Part shown: positions 62,291 through 64,000 of the stretch, piece by piece
Layout: the number at the start of each line of letters is the position of its first letter
Numbering within the stretch: position 1 is the stretch's first letter
Assembly: GCF_001294455.1 (NCBI RefSeq)
Contig: NZ_LIKT01000011.1
Location: forward strand, 1-64,000
Reading direction: 5' to 3'
From: Phaeobacter sp. 11ANDIMAR09
GTDB lineage: Bacteria > Pseudomonadota > Alphaproteobacteria > Rhodobacterales > Rhodobacteraceae
DNA: 64,000 bases
Notes under the pieces: model-generated
What the model was told of the DNA's origin: nothing
The model's database searches: none
Seen by the model: the letters and a program-made list of their open reading frames with translations, nothing else
Made by a program: the position numbers and the translations under genes

Positions 62291-62716
62291 TGCGCAGAAG
62301 GCCTGTAAGCCGGATTTTGTCCCAGAGCTTGCGCTCCTTGGACGACCATTCCTCTGCGGCACATATTGCTATGTGCCTCTAGCTGCCAACCCGGTCCCTC
62401 TCGGCTAAAGCAAGCCTAGCAGCGGTTTCGGCTGTCGCCGACCTGCCTGCGCGGGGACCCTATTTGGCATTGCTCCCGGTGGGGCTTGCCTTGCCACCCC
62501 TGTTGCCAGCGGCGCGGTGGGCTCTTACCCCACCGTTTCACCCTTACCATGTCACACTAGGTGCCCTGGGGCGCCCGCGACATGGCGGTTTGTTTCTGTG
62601 GCGCTATCCGTCGGGTCACCCCGCCCGGGCGTTACCCGGCACCGTTGCTTTAGGGAGTCCGGACTTTCCTCGCAAAGAGCCTGAGCCCCCGCGCGGCCGT
62701 CCAGCCTTCTGCGCCC
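62291..62716 (-). ncRNA. rnpB: RNase P RNA (type A)
   Basis: RNA subunit of RNase P, which trims the 5' end of pre-tRNA. On the minus strand the conserved 5' block GAGGAAAGTCCGGACTCC (about 62676-62659) and the 3' block ACAAAATCCGGCTTACAGGC (about 62319-62300) are present. The outer helix is closed by GCGCAGAAGGC near 62715 and GCCTTCTGCGC near 62300. The length of about 426 nt is normal for alphaproteobacterial type A. Ends are approximate by a few bases. Downstream is rpmG on the same strand. Confidence 0.93.
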
Positions 62717-62763
62717 TGCCCGACTATGCCTCCTTGCAACGCGCGTCAAGGCGCTAGCCGCCT

Positions 62764-62826
62764 AGGGGTTCTGCCCCTCTTGGCCCCTGGCCAATTCACC
62801 CTGGGATATTTGGGGCCAAATGAAAT
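62764..62826 (+). repeat. dispersed hairpin repeat, copy 5 (opposite orientation)
   Basis: AGGGG-TTCTG-CCCCT hairpin (62764-62778), then after a spacer TGGGATATTTGGGGCCAAAT and GAAAT. It is oriented head-on to copy 4; their tails form an inverted repeat matching at 22 of 25 positions. Confidence 0.65.
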
Positions 62827-62836
62827 AGGGAGCGGC

Positions 62837-62881
62837 TTTCATTTGGCCAAAAATATCCCGGAGCGCGAGGCAGAGCCTCGC
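62837..62881 (-). repeat. dispersed hairpin repeat, copy 4 (touching the amidase gene end)
   Basis: On the minus strand: GCGAGGC-TCT-GCCTCGC (62881-62865), then GCTCCGGGATATTTTTGGCC and AAATGAAA. The hairpin begins at the base after the amidase stop codon. Confidence 0.7.
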
Positions 62882-63601
62882 TTAAAGCCAGATATCAGAC
62901 TGCGCCAAGGGCGCCAGATCCTCAGCCGTCAGAGGTCCTTTTGCCCAGGGTCGATACCTGAGACGCAGAACTGACAAGAGCGTCGCATCATCTACAGAAG
63001 CAGTATAGCCTAGATCGCGCGCATACCGGCGAAACAGTTCCTCAAGCGCACTCCCCGGATCAACAAGGTTTGCAGCAGGTCCTGTCGGTCCGGCGCGCGC
63101 CAAGCCAAGACATGCAAGCCTTGCCCAGTCAAAACGGGCGCCAGGATCACTCTTGCGCCCTGGCGCCATATCTGAATGCGCGATAACACCCTCGGGTGGA
63201 ATGGACCAACGTTTCAAAATCTGGCCCAGCAATACTTCCAGCACTGCCATTTGCGCCTCGGAAAACGGGTGCCCCCCGGTATTGTCCAGCTCGATCCCAA
63301 TTGAGCGCGAGTTGATATCCTCCAACCCAGCCCATTCTCCGGCCCCCGCGTGCCAGGCCCGCTGGCTTTCGGCCACCATCTGCCAAAGCCGCCCATCGCG
63401 GCCAATCAAATAATGCGCGGAGACCTCCGCCTCGGCGTCGCAAAGGCGGGTGAGTGCCGCTTCAGCGTTTGCCATAGCAGTATAATGCAGAACAACCAGA
63501 CTAGGGCGCAGGCCGTCGCGCCGCGCGCCCTGATTGGGGCTCGGATGCCAGATAGGCTCGAAAGCCGCCAGTGGCTCAGCTGCAGGCCCTCGCTGGGTCA
63601 T
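62882..63601 (-). CDS. N-acetylmuramoyl-L-alanine amidase (Amidase_2, AmiD type)
   Basis: 239 residues. Zinc amidase that cuts the sugar-peptide bond of murein fragments. The zinc-binding His lies in SLVVLHYTAMANAEA; SAHYLIGRDGRLWQMVAES, RAWHAGAGEWAGLEDINSRS, IGIELDN and VIAHSDMAPGRKSDPG supply the remaining metal and catalytic residues. No signal peptide is seen, which suggests a cytosolic, recycling-type AmpD role, though AmiD-like placement is also possible. Its ATG overlaps the stop of the upstream gene by 1 base (TAATG). Confidence 0.92.
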   Translation of the reverse strand: MTQRGPAAEPLAAFEPIWHPSPNQGARRDGLRPSLVVLHYTAMANAEAALTRLCDAEAEVSAHYLIGRDGRLWQMVAESQRAWHAGAGEWAGLEDINSRSIGIELDNTGGHPFSEAQMAVLEVLLGQILKRWSIPPEGVIAHSDMAPGRKSDPGARFDWARLACLGLARAGPTGPAANLVDPGSALEELFRRYARDLGYTASVDDATLLSVLRLRYRPWAKGPLTAEDLAPLAQSDIWL

Positions 63602-64000
63602 TAGGAGTTGCCGCGCAGCGCCAATCGATAGGGACTGGGATCCCAGCCGCAGGCATAGCCATCCCCATCAGGATCAAGCGCCTGCCGGTCCCGCTTGGGC
63701 CCACCGGCCTGGAGAAAGGCAATCTGCGCCTGGTCCGAGGAGTGAAAACCGGCACAGTTGCGGGCCGAACGGGACCGCAGATTGATACCCGCCCGGCTGT
63801 AGAGCTTGGTGCCCACCGGATGCGAGGTGCTGAGCGCATATTTGACGATATTGGGATCCCGGCTGCCTGTCTGACTTGGCAAGGCGGTGGGAGCAACCTG
63901 CTGATACTGCGAGCGCTGCCTCGCCAGACGCTCTGCATCGCTCTCAATGGTTTGGCGCGCACTCACCGCATCAAAACTGTTTTCATCCGAGATGCCGGGG
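63601..64000 (-). CDS. excalibur-domain protein, truncated at the window edge
   Basis: At least 132 residues; the frame continues to the end of the window (GISDENSFDAVSARQTIESD) without a stop, so the true start lies outside. The GTG at 63966 is unlikely to be the start. The C-terminal part is an excalibur calcium-binding unit, with the D-x-D-x-D-G-x-x-C pattern in LDPDGDGYACGWDPSPYR. The preceding LYSRAGINLRSRSARNCAGF segment is usual for this Rhodobacteraceae family, which is generally exported or lipid-anchored. It is translationally coupled to the amidase gene. Confidence 0.8.
   Translation of the reverse strand, partial: PGISDENSFDAVSARQTIESDAERLARQRSQYQQVAPTALPSQTGSRDPNIVKYALSTSHPVGTKLYSRAGINLRSRSARNCAGFHSSDQAQIAFLQAGGPKRDRQALDPDGDGYACGWDPSPYRLALRGNS

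Noticed and set aside
62464-62757. Open frames on both strands in the 62.4-62.8 kb region
   Set aside because: They lie within the RNase P RNA gene, whose conserved blocks explain the sequence.

Overview
This is a 64-kb chromosomal window from an alphaproteobacterium of the family Rhodobacteraceae, most likely a marine member of the Roseobacter group. The evidence is the set of characteristic protein families (the short ProS without editing domain, Hda next to an AI-2E-type permease, DUF6497, DUF4174, a PccR/ScfR regulator with its propionyl-CoA genes), the high GC content, and the choline-O-sulfate/glycine betaine genes. Most genes are ordinary housekeeping or catabolic genes. No tRNA, rRNA operon, prophage, transposase or CRISPR array was seen. 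The one structured RNA gene recognised is rnpB.

Layout. 0-12.3 kb: anaerobic haem synthesis (hemN, with a candidate FNR site), an orphan betaine-type binding protein, proS, a hybrid histidine kinase, a two-gene FAD oxidoreductase/2-oxoglutarate oxygenase operon preceded by an 18-bp palindrome, then permease-hda-ppx. 12.3-15.9 kb: a secreted small protein, an EEP-family hydrolase, a TerB-DnaJ protein, a VOC protein and a polyproline-linker protein. 16-31 kb: the propionyl-CoA to succinyl-CoA pathway (mcm, pccA, pccB) interleaved with small lipoproteins and lineage-specific hypotheticals, and its regulator pccR. TTTGCAAA operators lie in front of both pccB and pccR. A secreted RTX metalloprotease and an MFS exporter sit between pccB and pccR. 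31-38 kb: choline sulfate to glycine betaine (betA, betB, betC, a short BCCT-type carrier and a divergent betI-type repressor). The betB-betA spacer carries an 18-bp inverted repeat whose loop is a textbook G-quadruplex sequence.

38-46.5 kb: a DUF1036 protein, a DMT permease, the argO/argP pair, an iodotyrosine-deiodinase-like flavoprotein, a ClpP-like membrane protein, a YebC-family protein and the first of two convergent SLC13 permeases that carry TrkA-C-type regions. 46.5-52 kb: the second SLC13 permease, ymdB, 5-formyl-THF cyclo-ligase and mgtE. 52-56.8 kb: guanine deaminase and an 8-oxoguanine-deaminase-like enzyme on either side of a CAP-domain protein, then hisN and a PraR-like regulator. 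57-64 kb: quinone oxidoreductase, LysR, DUF1127, a Bax-inhibitor-1 protein, a GNAT, rpmG, rnpB, amiD and a partial excalibur protein.

Beyond the genes, five copies of a dispersed intergenic repeat (a GC hairpin followed by a GGGATATTT...CCAAATGAAA-type tail) were found, mostly immediately 3' of genes. Four short palindromes look like undescribed operators. All functional calls rest on reading the sequence and recalling family motifs. No database search was run.
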